From NCBI GenBank assembly GCA_900549135.1, contig URNI01000030.1, positions 1 to 19,269 of the forward strand: a stretch of DNA of 19,269 nucleotides, written 5' to 3'. Numbering within the stretch: position 1 is the first letter of the stretch; the number at the start of each line of letters is the position of its first letter. Shown in pieces: positions 13,456-19,269 of the stretch. The DNA is from an uncultured Collinsella sp. GTDB lineage: Bacteria > Actinomycetota > Coriobacteriia > Coriobacteriales > Coriobacteriaceae. The notes beneath the pieces were generated by a model. The model did no database searches, was not told the origin of the DNA, and saw only the letters and a list, made by a program, of their open reading frames with translations. The translations under genes were made by a program, and so were the position numbers.

Positions 13456-13824
13456 CTACAGGGTCTCGGGAGCGAGCGAGACGATCTTCATGTACTTCTT
13501 GTCACGAAGCTCGCGAGCGACGGGCCCGAAGATACGGGTGCCGACGGGCGAACCATCGTTGTTGATGACAACGCAGGCGTTCTCATCAAAGCGAATGTAG
13601 GAGCCATCCTTGCGGCGGATCTCCTTAACAGTGCGAACGACGACGCAACGGACAACGTCCTTCTTCTTGACGTTGGCGCCAGGGGTAGCCTCCTGGACAG
13701 CACCGATGAACACATCGCCGATGCCTGCATAACGACGCTTGGAACCGCCAAGCACCTTGATGCAGCGAATCTTGCGAGCGCCGGAGTTGTCGGCGACGTT
13801 CAGCATGGTTTGCATCTGAATCAT
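13456..13824 (-). CDS. rplN: 50S ribosomal protein L14
   Basis: 122 residues, the standard length, from ATG 13824 behind GGAGG. IQMQTMLNVADNSGARKI and GTRIFGPVARELR are canonical L14 segments. L14 sits at the subunit interface near the 23S sarcin-ricin region. It is separated from rpsQ upstream by 118 nt, unusually wide for this operon and occupied by a hairpin. Confidence 0.98.
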   Translation of the reverse strand: MIQMQTMLNVADNSGARKIRCIKVLGGSKRRYAGIGDVFIGAVQEATPGANVKKKDVVRCVVVRTVKEIRRKDGSYIRFDENACVVINNDGSPVGTRIFGPVARELRDKKYMKIVSLAPETL

Positions 13825-13849
13825 GGTAGATGTTCCTCCGAACTAAGAA

Positions 13850-13915
13850 CCGAAGAGAGGTGCGCAGCCTTTATACGGCCCGTGGTATGCAAGCCAGGCA
13901 TACGCACATCTTCGG
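13850..13915 (-). promoter_or_regulatory. Structured leader between rpsQ and rplN
   Basis: CCGAAGA (13850-13856) pairs with TCTTCGG (13909-13915). Inside, GTGGTATGC (13882-13890) pairs with GCATACGCAC (13898-13907) with a one-base bulge and a 7-nt loop. This fills most of the 118-nt gap. It may be a protein-binding mRNA leader, an RNA-processing site or an internal attenuator. GCCGTATAAA nearby resembles GCGTATAAA in the rplW-rplB gap. Confidence 0.5.
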
Positions 13916-13942
13916 AAACGTACAAGTCGTAAGAGCGACTGC

Positions 13943-14203
13943 TTATTTAGCGCGCTCGACGACCTCGATGAGGCGCCAACGCTTCATCTTGGACATAGGA
14001 CGGGTCTCCATAACGCGGACGGTATCGCCCACGCCAGCCGTGCACTCCTCGTCGTGAGCGTGCAGCTTCTTGGAGCTGGTCATCATCTTGCCGTACTTGG
14101 GGTGACGCTTGCGCTCGGTGATGGTGACAACAATGGTCTTGGCACCGGAGACGGAGGTAACGACACCCGTACGGACCTTACGCGAGTTACGCGAATCAGT
14201 CAT
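13943..14203 (-). CDS. rpsQ: 30S ribosomal protein S17
   Basis: 86 residues from ATG 14203 behind AAGGAG, 16 nt after rpmC. RKVRTGVVTSVSGAKTIVV and TERKRHPKYGK, with VRVMETRPMSKMKRWRL, are the OB-fold hallmarks of S17, which binds 16S rRNA during early 30S assembly. Confidence 0.98.
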   Translation of the reverse strand: MTDSRNSRKVRTGVVTSVSGAKTIVVTITERKRHPKYGKMMTSSKKLHAHDEECTAGVGDTVRVMETRPMSKMKRWRLIEVVERAK

Positions 14204-14219
14204 GTTCTCTCCTTAGGTC

Positions 14220-14435
14220 CTACTCGGCGACAGCGGACTTCTCCGCTGCGATCTCGCGGGCGCGCTGCTCCGTGAGGACGCGAGCGATGTCCTTCTTCAC
14301 GGTGTTGACGCGAGCGGTGTTGTCCAGCTGGCTGGTGGCCATCTGGAAACGAAGGTTAAAGAGCTCGGCGCGCATTTCCTTCAGCTTCTCAACGAGCTGA
14401 GCGTCCGAGAGCTCACGAATCTCTGCGGGCTTCAT
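14220..14435 (-). CDS. rpmC: 50S ribosomal protein L29
   Basis: 71 residues of helical L29: EIRELSDAQLVEKLKEMRAE, LFNLRFQMATSQLDNTARV, then KKDIARVLTEQR. Its ATG (14435-14433) shares one A with the rplP stop (TAATG), indicating tight translational coupling. L29 lies by the peptide exit tunnel, next to L23. Confidence 0.98.
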   Translation of the reverse strand: MKPAEIRELSDAQLVEKLKEMRAELFNLRFQMATSQLDNTARVNTVKKDIARVLTEQRAREIAAEKSAVAE

Positions 14436-14938
14436 TAGTTCTCCTCCTTGGCGGCGGCGGCGTCCTCAGCAGCCCACTTGGCCTCGAGAGCGGCCTCCTC
14501 AGCCATCTCCTTCTCGATGCGCTGCTCAGCGTTCTTAGCAGCAACAATCTTGGTCTTGATGGGGAGCTTGTGCTGCGCAAGACGCAGAGCCTCGCGAGCG
14601 ACCTCCTCGGGAACACCCTTGACCTCGAACATGATGCGGCCGGGCTTGACGACGGCCACCCACTCCTCGGGGTTACCCTTACCAGAACCCATGCGAGTCT
14701 CGGCAGGCTTCTTGGTGATGGGCTTATCGGGGAAGATCGTGATGTAGACACGACCGCCACGCTTCATGTAGCGGGTCATGGCAATACGAGCGGCCTCGAT
14801 CTGACGGTTGGTGATCCAATGGGCCTCGAGAGCCTGGATACCAAACTCGCCGAAATGCAGCTCGGTATTACCCTTGGCCTGGCCCTTCATGGAGCCACGC
14901 TGCACCTTGCGGTGAAGAATACGCTTAGGGGCAAGCAC
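14435..14938 (-). CDS. rplP: 50S ribosomal protein L16 with acidic C-terminal extension
   Basis: 167 residues from GTG 14938, which shares a G with the rpsC stop (TAGTG); GGAGGGG precedes it. MLAPKRILHRKVQRGSMKG, GRVYITIFPDKPITKKPAE and RMGSGKGNPEEWVAVV are canonical L16, which helps accommodate A-site tRNA. Usual length is 137-144 residues; here about 25 extra Ala/Glu-rich residues (ending EDAAAAKEEN) form a probable helix at the C-terminus. Confidence 0.97.
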   Translation of the reverse strand: MLAPKRILHRKVQRGSMKGQAKGNTELHFGEFGIQALEAHWITNRQIEAARIAMTRYMKRGGRVYITIFPDKPITKKPAETRMGSGKGNPEEWVAVVKPGRIMFEVKGVPEEVAREALRLAQHKLPIKTKIVAAKNAEQRIEKEMAEEAALEAKWAAEDAAAAKEEN

Positions 14939-15648
14939 TACTGACCCCTCCTCTCGGAGTTACGACGACGAGGACGGGAAGAGCCCTCGAGTGCAGGGTT
15001 GGGAACAGGCTGGCCCGGGAGCTTCTCGCCCAGGTAGATCCAGACCTTCACGCCGCAAGCGCCCATGGTGGTGCTGGCGACAGCCGTGCCGTAGTCGATC
15101 TTGGCACGGAGGGTGTGCAGAGGCACGCGACCCTCGCGGTACCACTCACGACGGCCCATCTCGGCGCCGCCGAGACGACCGGAGCACTGGATACGGATGC
15201 CCTTAGCGCCGGCCTTGCGGGCGGACTGGACAGCCTTGCGCATAGCGCGACGGAAGGCAACGCGGCCCTCGAGCTGCTCGGCGATAGACTGAGCAACGAG
15301 GTTGGCGTCGAGCTCGGGGCGCTTGATCTCGACAACGTCGACGGAGAGCTGGCCCTTGGAAACGCCAGCGACCTTCTCGAGCTCGGTGCGGAGGGTATCG
15401 ATCTCGGCACCCTTCTTACCGATGACAACGCCGGGGCGAGCGGTGAGGATGATGACCTTCACCTTGTCGCCAGCGCGCTCGATCTCGACGCGGGAGACAG
15501 CTGCGCGGGAAAGACGCTTCTCGAGGTACTTGCGGATCTCGAGATCGTTACCGAGGGTCTTAGCGTAATCCTTCTCTGCGAACCAGCGGGAGCGCCAGTT
15601 CTCGGTGATGCCAAGACGGAAGCCGGTGGGGTAGACTTTCTGACCCAT
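14938..15648 (-). CDS. rpsC: 30S ribosomal protein S3
   Basis: 236 residues from ATG 15648; GGAGG lies inside the end of rplV, so the two are coupled. GQKVYPTGFRLGITENWRSR is the N-terminal signature. The KH domain shows VIILTARPGVVIGKKGAEI, and the C-domain has GRLGGAEMGRREWYREGRV. The basic tail ends SRPRRRNSERRGQ. S3 lines the mRNA entry channel and contributes to helicase activity. Confidence 0.98.
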   Translation of the reverse strand: MGQKVYPTGFRLGITENWRSRWFAEKDYAKTLGNDLEIRKYLEKRLSRAAVSRVEIERAGDKVKVIILTARPGVVIGKKGAEIDTLRTELEKVAGVSKGQLSVDVVEIKRPELDANLVAQSIAEQLEGRVAFRRAMRKAVQSARKAGAKGIRIQCSGRLGGAEMGRREWYREGRVPLHTLRAKIDYGTAVASTTMGACGVKVWIYLGEKLPGQPVPNPALEGSSRPRRRNSERRGQ

Positions 15649-15654
15649 ACAGCT

Positions 15655-16026
15655 TTACGCCTCCTTTCGAGGAGCAACGACGACGGTGATGTGGGAAGTA
15701 CGCTTCAGAATGCGAGAAGCGGAACCCTTGGCGCGGGGACGGATGCGCTTAAGCGTCGGACCCTCGTCAACATAGGCAGCGGCGACAACCAGGTTGTCGG
15801 CACGCAGACCGTTGTTGTTCTCGGCGTTCGCAACGGCGGAACGGAGAACCTTCTCGACATCCACGGCGACGGCGCGGTCGCAGAAGTGGAGGATGTCGAA
15901 GGCCTGAGCGACAGGCTTGCGGCGGATCAGATCGACCACCAGGCGGGCCTTGCTGGGGGAAACACGCACGTACTTAGCGACGGCGCGAACCTCGGTGGCC
16001 TCAGTTTCAATAGACTTAGTTGCCAT
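15655..16026 (-). CDS. rplV: 50S ribosomal protein L22
   Basis: 123 residues; the N-terminus MATKSIETEATEVRAVAKY is slightly longer than in E. coli (110). YVRVSPSKARLVVDLIR and DEGPTLKRIRPRAKGSA, the latter leading into the tunnel-lining hairpin, are canonical. ATG 16026 follows GGGGGTTAACCGTAA. The hairpin loop is where macrolide-resistance changes occur; it appears intact (RAKGSASRILKR). Confidence 0.98.
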   Translation of the reverse strand: MATKSIETEATEVRAVAKYVRVSPSKARLVVDLIRRKPVAQAFDILHFCDRAVAVDVEKVLRSAVANAENNNGLRADNLVVAAAYVDEGPTLKRIRPRAKGSASRILKRTSHITVVVAPRKEA

Positions 16027-16040
16027 TTACGGTTAACCCC

Positions 16041-16301
16041 CTATTTGGCCTTGTGGCCACGGAACGTACGAGTCGGCGCGAACTCGCCGAGCTTGTGACC
16101 AACCATGGACTCGGTAACATACACGGGCACATGCTTGCGGCCGTCGTGGACGGCGATGGTGTGACCAACCATCTCGGGGAAGATGGTGGACGCGCGGGAC
16201 CAGGTCTTCACGACGTCCTTCTTGCCAGCCTCGTTCATCGCGGTGATACGCGAGAGAAGGCGAGTCTCCACGAACGGGCCCTTTTTGAGACTTCTGCTCA
16301 T
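16041..16301 (-). CDS. rpsS: 30S ribosomal protein S19
   Basis: 86 residues from ATG 16301 behind TAGGAG; a longer in-frame reading from 16464 is in another frame and not real. SRSLKKGPFVETRLLSRI, TWSRASTIFPEMVGHTIAV and GHKLGEFAPTRTFRGHKAK cover the whole S19 family. It contacts the A-site tRNA region and 16S head. Confidence 0.98.
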   Translation of the reverse strand: MSRSLKKGPFVETRLLSRITAMNEAGKKDVVKTWSRASTIFPEMVGHTIAVHDGRKHVPVYVTESMVGHKLGEFAPTRTFRGHKAK

Positions 16302-16333
16302 AAGTGCTTTCTCCTAAAACTCGGTATCCGAAA

Positions 16334-17164
16334 TTACTTCTTACGGCGACGAATGATGTGCTGGTTCGAGACCTTCTTCTTCTTGCGCGTACGAAGGCCC
16401 TTCGTCGGCTTACCCCAGGGGGTAACGGAGGGACGACCAGAGGTGTGGTTCTTGCCCTCGCCACCGCCGTGCGGGTGGTCGACAGGGTTCATGACGGTAC
16501 CGCGGACGGTCGGGCGCACGTTCATGTGACGCTTACGGCCGGCCTTGCCGATGACGATGTTGGAGTGATCGGCGTTGCCGACCTCACCGACGGTGGCGCG
16601 GCAGGTAACGAGGATGCGGCGCATCTCGGAGGAAGGCATACGGACGATAGCGTACTTGCCCTCCTTACCCATCAGCTGGCAGGAGTTACCGGCGGAACGG
16701 GCGATAGCAGCGCCCTTGCCCGGCTGGAACTCGACGGCGTGGATGAGCGTACCGACGGGAATGTCGGCGAGGGGCAGAGCGTTGCCCGGCTTGATGTCGG
16801 CGTCAGAACCGGACATGATGGTCTGACCGACCTCGAGGCCCTTGGGGGCCAGGATGTAGCGCTTCTCACCGTCAGCGTAGTGCAGCAGAGCGATGCGAGC
16901 GGAACGGTTCGGATCGTACTCGATCGTGGCAACCTTGGCGGGCACGCCGTCCTTGTTGCGCTTGAAGTCGATCACGCGGTAACGACGCTTCACGCCGCCG
17001 CCCTGGTGGCGGGTGGTGATGCGGCCGTTGTTGTTACGACCGGCCTTCTTGGGCAGGGGCTCGAGAAGAGACTTCTCGGGCTTGGTGCAGGTGATCTCGG
17101 AGAAATCGGAGATCGTCTGCCAACGCCTACCAGCGGAGGTCGGCTTAAGGTGCTTTACAGCCAT
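16334..17164 (-). CDS. rplB: 50S ribosomal protein L2
   Basis: 276 residues from ATG 17164 (MAVKHLKPTSAGRR), preceded by GAAAGGGATT; upstream in-frame ATGs to 17239 encode leader RNA rather than L2. GRNNNGRITTRHQGGGVKRR, ALPLADIPVGTLIHAVEF and NPVDHPHGGGEGK are canonical, including the His important for the peptidyl-transferase centre, then KPTKGLRTRKKKK. The upstream 179-nt gap is unusually long and structured. Confidence 0.98.
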   Translation of the reverse strand: MAVKHLKPTSAGRRWQTISDFSEITCTKPEKSLLEPLPKKAGRNNNGRITTRHQGGGVKRRYRVIDFKRNKDGVPAKVATIEYDPNRSARIALLHYADGEKRYILAPKGLEVGQTIMSGSDADIKPGNALPLADIPVGTLIHAVEFQPGKGAAIARSAGNSCQLMGKEGKYAIVRMPSSEMRRILVTCRATVGEVGNADHSNIVIGKAGRKRHMNVRPTVRGTVMNPVDHPHGGGEGKNHTSGRPSVTPWGKPTKGLRTRKKKKVSNQHIIRRRKK

Positions 17165-17194
17165 TACAATCCCTTTCAATAGGAATCCGTTAGC

Positions 17195-17235
17195 CATCGC
17201 AGACAGGGATTCGAGGTTCTGCCTCGGGTGCGATG
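17195..17235 (-). promoter_or_regulatory. Two-tier hairpin in the rplB leader
   Basis: CATCGCA (17195-17201) pairs with TGCGATG (17229-17235). Inside, CGAGG (17212-17216) and CCTCG (17222-17226) form a second stem with a 5-nt loop. It lies 30 nt upstream of the rplB start and could be a translational control site. Confidence 0.5.
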
Positions 17236-17244
17236 ACACCGGAC

Positions 17245-17270
17245 GTATACACGGTTCCGGGCGTGTCCAT
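17245..17270 (-). promoter_or_regulatory. Conserved 26-bp motif, copy 2 (rplB leader)
   Basis: Plus-strand GTATACACGG, then GGGCGT, then TCCAT. It matches the copy upstream of rplC (19110-19135) at 23 of 26 positions. On the transcript strand ACACG and CGTGT can pair around an 8-nt loop, and in the other copy the same stem persists with one G-U pair. ACGCCC can also pair with GGGCGT at 17275-17280 on the plus-strand side. Confidence 0.55.
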
Positions 17271-17289
17271 TTTATACGCCCAAAACCTT

Positions 17290-17325
17290 GAGCTCTCGCC
17301 TCCCCTATTTGGGAGGCATGAGCTC
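17290..17325 (-). terminator. Strong 13-bp stem-loop between rplW and rplB
   Basis: GAGCTC (17290-17295) pairs with GAGCTC (17320-17325), and GCCTCCC (17298-17304) with GGGAGGC (17311-17317), with a 2x2 internal loop and a 6-nt terminal loop. On the transcript strand it is followed by AAGGTTTTGG, a poor U-run. It may be a partial terminator, attenuator or processing site within the operon, 18 nt after rplW. Confidence 0.55.
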
Positions 17326-17343
17326 ACTCAACAGCAGCGAGTC

Positions 17344-17631
17344 TTAGGCCTGGTTGCCAAAGACCTCGATGGTGTCGCCCTCGGCCAGCGTGACGATGGC
17401 CTTCTTCCAAGAACGGGTCTTGCCGGCGACATAGCGCACGCGCTTGGTCTTGGGCTTGACCGTCAGGGTGTTCACGCGAACGACCTTGACGCCGAAGATC
17501 TCCTCGACAGCGTCCTTGATCTGATACTTGTTAGCATCCTTGGCGACCTCGAACGTGTACTTGTTCAGCTCCATGCCGGAGAAGGAACGCTCGGACACGA
17601 TCGGACGGATGATGATCTCGTGGGCGGTCAT
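17344..17631 (-). CDS. rplW: 50S ribosomal protein L23
   Basis: 95 residues. IIRPIVSERSFSGMELNKY, TFEVAKDANKYQIKDAVE and GVKVVRVNTLTVKPKTKR are typical. L23 forms the docking site for SRP and trigger factor at the exit tunnel. Its ATG directly follows the rplD stop (TAA-ATG), so the two are coupled. Confidence 0.98.
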   Translation of the reverse strand: MTAHEIIIRPIVSERSFSGMELNKYTFEVAKDANKYQIKDAVEEIFGVKVVRVNTLTVKPKTKRVRYVAGKTRSWKKAIVTLAEGDTIEVFGNQA

Positions 17632-18258
17632 TTATGCAAGCACCTCCCCGAAGTGAGCGGCGATGTCGGCGGGCATCAGCACAGCGTTGTTGTTGACGAG
17701 ATCGTAGGTGTTGGCCTCGTCAGCGGTGATGATGAACGTCTTGGGAATGTTGCGGAACGACAGGTAGGCGTTGACGTCCTCATCGCGAACGATGATGGTC
17801 AGACGCTTGCCCTCAAGACCGAGAGCCTTGAGCATGGCGACGGCAGCCTTGGTGGAAGGCTTCTCGAAGCCGTAGTCGTCGACGAGCACGAGCTCGCCAT
17901 CGGCCAGCTTGGCGGACAGCGCGGAGCGCATAGCCAGCTTGACCTCCTTGTTGTTCATACGCTTAGCGTAGGAACGGGGCTTGGGGGCGAAGACAACGCC
18001 ACCGTGACGCCACTGGGCAGCACGGATGGAACCCTGGCGGGCACGGCCGGTGCCCTTCTGACGCCAAGGCTTCTTGCCGCCACCGGAAACCTCAGAGCGA
18101 CCCTTAGCAGACTGGGTGCCCTGACGCCAAGAGGCCATCTGGCACTTGACGATGTGGTGCATAACGTGGATGTTCGGCTCGATGCCGTACACCTCAGCGG
18201 AGAGCTCGGCCTCGGCGACCTTCTTGCCCTCGCTGTTCTTTACTTCAAACTTTGCCAT
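17632..18258 (-). CDS. rplD: 50S ribosomal protein L4
   Basis: 208 residues. The tunnel-loop segment QKGTGRARQGSIRAAQWR is intact, followed by GGVVFAPKPRSYAKRMNNKE. The C-terminal domain with VDDYGFEKPSTKAAVAML is normal. In gamma-proteobacteria L4 also represses its own operon through the leader, so it is a candidate ligand for the leaders seen here. It lies 46 nt after rplC. Confidence 0.98.
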   Translation of the reverse strand: MAKFEVKNSEGKKVAEAELSAEVYGIEPNIHVMHHIVKCQMASWRQGTQSAKGRSEVSGGGKKPWRQKGTGRARQGSIRAAQWRHGGVVFAPKPRSYAKRMNNKEVKLAMRSALSAKLADGELVLVDDYGFEKPSTKAAVAMLKALGLEGKRLTIIVRDEDVNAYLSFRNIPKTFIITADEANTYDLVNNNAVLMPADIAAHFGEVLA

Positions 18259-18304
18259 TTAAGTGTTCTCCTTGGTATGACGCTGGGCTAAATGGGCTGG
18301 GCCC

Positions 18305-18925
18305 TTAGGCCATACGGATGGCGACGAGACCATTCTTGGCACCCGGGACAGCGCCCTTGACCAAGATGAGGTTCTGCTCGGCATCGATGCGGACAACGGA
18401 AAGGTTCTTGACGGTAACGCGCTCGTTACCCATGTGACCGGCCATCTTGACGCCCTTGAGGACGCGCGCAGGATAGGCGCACTGACCGATAGAACCGGGG
18501 TGACGCTGGAAGTGAGAACCATGCGTCATAGGACCGCGGCGCTGACCCCAGCGCTTGATGCGACCCTGGAAGCCCTTACCCTTGGAGGTACCGATGACGT
18601 CGACCTTCTCGACATCAGCGAAATCAGCGACGGTGACGACCTCGCCGACCTTGTGCTCCTCGCCGTTCTCGACGCGGACCTCACGAAGGAAACGGACAGG
18701 CTCGACGCCAGCCTTAGCGAAGTGACCAGCCATGGGCTTGTTCACGTTCTTGGCCTTGATGTCGCCGAAACCGATCTGGACGGCGTCATAGCCGTCGGTT
18801 GCCTGAGTTTTAACCTGCGAGACAGCGCAGGGGCCAGCCTGGATGACCGTGACGGGAACGACGTTGTCGTCCTCGTCCCAAACCTGGGTCATGCCAATCT
18901 TGCGGCCGAGAATCATGCTGATCAA
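18305..18925 (-). CDS. rplC: 50S ribosomal protein L3
   Basis: 206 residues. ILGRKIGMTQVWDEDDNVV at the N-terminus and SKGKGFQGRIKRWGQRRG plus GSHFQRHPGSIGQCAYPARV are canonical. The start is TTG 18925 (read MISMILGRK) or ATG 18916 (MILGRK). TTG gives the family-typical extra residues and has GGGAT 8 nt upstream, but both ribosome sites are weak. This is the first gene of the block here; rpsJ, normally just upstream, is absent from the adjoining 344 bp. Confidence 0.96.
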   Translation of the reverse strand: MISMILGRKIGMTQVWDEDDNVVPVTVIQAGPCAVSQVKTQATDGYDAVQIGFGDIKAKNVNKPMAGHFAKAGVEPVRFLREVRVENGEEHKVGEVVTVADFADVEKVDVIGTSKGKGFQGRIKRWGQRRGPMTHGSHFQRHPGSIGQCAYPARVLKGVKMAGHMGNERVTVKNLSVVRIDAEQNLILVKGAVPGAKNGLVAIRMA

Positions 18926-18945
18926 GATATGATCCCAACTCTCGC

Positions 18946-18997
18946 GTGGTCTTGGGACAATGCGTACACCACCGAGCGTACGCCCCTAGAGGACCAC
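18946..18997 (-). promoter_or_regulatory. Leader hairpin just upstream of rplC
   Basis: GTGGTC (18946-18951) pairs with GACCAC (18992-18997), and inside GCGTAC (18962-18967) pairs with GTACGC (18978-18983) around a 10-nt loop. It ends about 20 nt from the rplC start and may control translation of the first gene. The whole region 18926-19269 (344 bp) holds no gene I can recognise. Confidence 0.5.
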
Positions 18998-19035
18998 TAC
19001 TTACACGACGTGCTCCCCAGCCTTGTATTGCGTCC

Positions 19036-19073
19036 GGACTACCTGACAACCCTATTAAGCAGGCATTTTGTCC
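19036..19073 (-). other. Second stem-loop in the rplC leader
   Basis: GGAC (19036-19039) with GTCC (19070-19073) and CCTG (19042-19045) with CAGG (19060-19063) can form an interrupted stem upstream of the first leader hairpin. Confidence 0.3.
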
Positions 19074-19108
19074 AGCCAGAATACTCCCCTGGTTACACAC
19101 AGCTGTTT

Positions 19109-19114
19109 AGTATA
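19109..19114 (-). promoter_or_regulatory. Possible -10 box (TATACT) for the ribosomal block
   Basis: TATACT on the minus strand would start transcription near 19102, giving a leader of about 175 nt. A -35 at normal spacing is weak (GATGGA or TCGATG). The box overlaps the conserved 26-bp motif. Confidence 0.4.
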
Positions 19115-19135
19115 CACGGCTGCGGGCGTATCCAT
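19110..19135 (-). promoter_or_regulatory. Conserved 26-bp motif, copy 1 (upstream of rplC)
   Basis: Plus-strand GTATACACGG, then GGGCGT, then TCCAT; 23 of 26 positions equal the copy at 17245-17270. Same strand and order relative to the downstream gene. It could be a promoter element, a regulator site or an RNA motif. Confidence 0.55.
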
Positions 19136-19269
19136 CGAGATTCATATTTCACTCACATTGTTTACGCAGGTAAAGTGCGTGGCACGTTCCCAGTGTGCGG
19201 CGGAGGGGGCGGGCCTGAGGCATATTAAGGTTGCTGCTCTACAGTCCTGCTCACGACGGAGAGCACATT

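Noticed and set aside
17200..17240. tRNA-like T-arm (TTCGA near a stem) in the rplB leader
   Set aside because: Stem lengths and loop do not fit a T-arm, and no acceptor, D or anticodon arms are found.
18434..19228. 264-codon plus-strand frame opposite rplC and its leader
   Set aside because: Antisense to L3; acidic, low-complexity translation with no family resemblance.
19200..19269. 3' end of rpsJ at the window edge
   Set aside because: All three minus-strand frames were read; none gives the S10 C-terminal sequence (an ending like VEIKL), so rpsJ is not immediately upstream of rplC.

Overview
The window looks like chromosomal DNA from a high-GC member of the Coriobacteriia (Actinomycetota), most likely Collinsella or a close gut relative. 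This rests on roughly 60% GC, the style of the ribosomal proteins, a gut-type purine-catabolism cluster (ygfK, ssnA, NCS2 permease), and CTGTCCC-type intergenic repeats. No 16S or other decisive marker is present, so the genus is inferred.

Layout. 1-4238 (minus): a purine/nucleobase module read in the order permease, ssnA, ygfK. The ygfK frame is odd: after about 300 YgfK residues it continues in frame into the C-terminal part of the tRNA 2-thiouridylase MnmA and runs off the window. 4591-5247 (plus): a divergent YheO/DauR-type PAS-HTH regulator, plausibly controlling the permease operon. 5313-6761: an intact IS3-family (IS150-like) insertion sequence with orfA, a -1 frameshift site and orfB. 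It sits in the loop of a bidirectional terminator that formerly separated the regulator from ridA. 6812-7189 (minus): ridA, with a very long hairpin at the predicted 5' end of its mRNA. 7490-10660 (plus): a large peptidase-U32 protein followed by an RluA-type pseudouridine synthase, probably one RNA-modification operon. 10674-10770: a REP-like palindromic element between convergent genes. 10777-12606 (minus): a Gfo/Idh/MocA oxidoreductase and a DeoR regulator in one operon. 12607-13136: a 530-bp gap holding operator-like repeats, two families of short repeats and a strong terminator.

13137-18925 (minus): a block of the S10/spc ribosomal protein operon in canonical order, rplC-rplD-rplW-rplB-rpsS-rplV-rpsC-rplP-rpmC-rpsQ-rplN-rplX. 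It is cut at both ends compared with the usual arrangement. rpsJ is not in the 344 bp upstream of rplC. A rho-independent terminator follows rplX where rplE would be expected. Three non-coding stretches (upstream of rplC, rplW-rplB, rpsQ-rplN) carry clear hairpins. The first two share a 26-bp near-identical motif (23/26), which makes them candidates for a common regulatory element of the operon.

Most noteworthy: the shared rplC/rplB leader motif in a split S10 operon, the IS inside a terminator loop with its own insulating hairpin, and the in-frame YgfK-MnmA chimera (quite possibly an assembly artefact). All calls come from reading the sequence; no database search was run.
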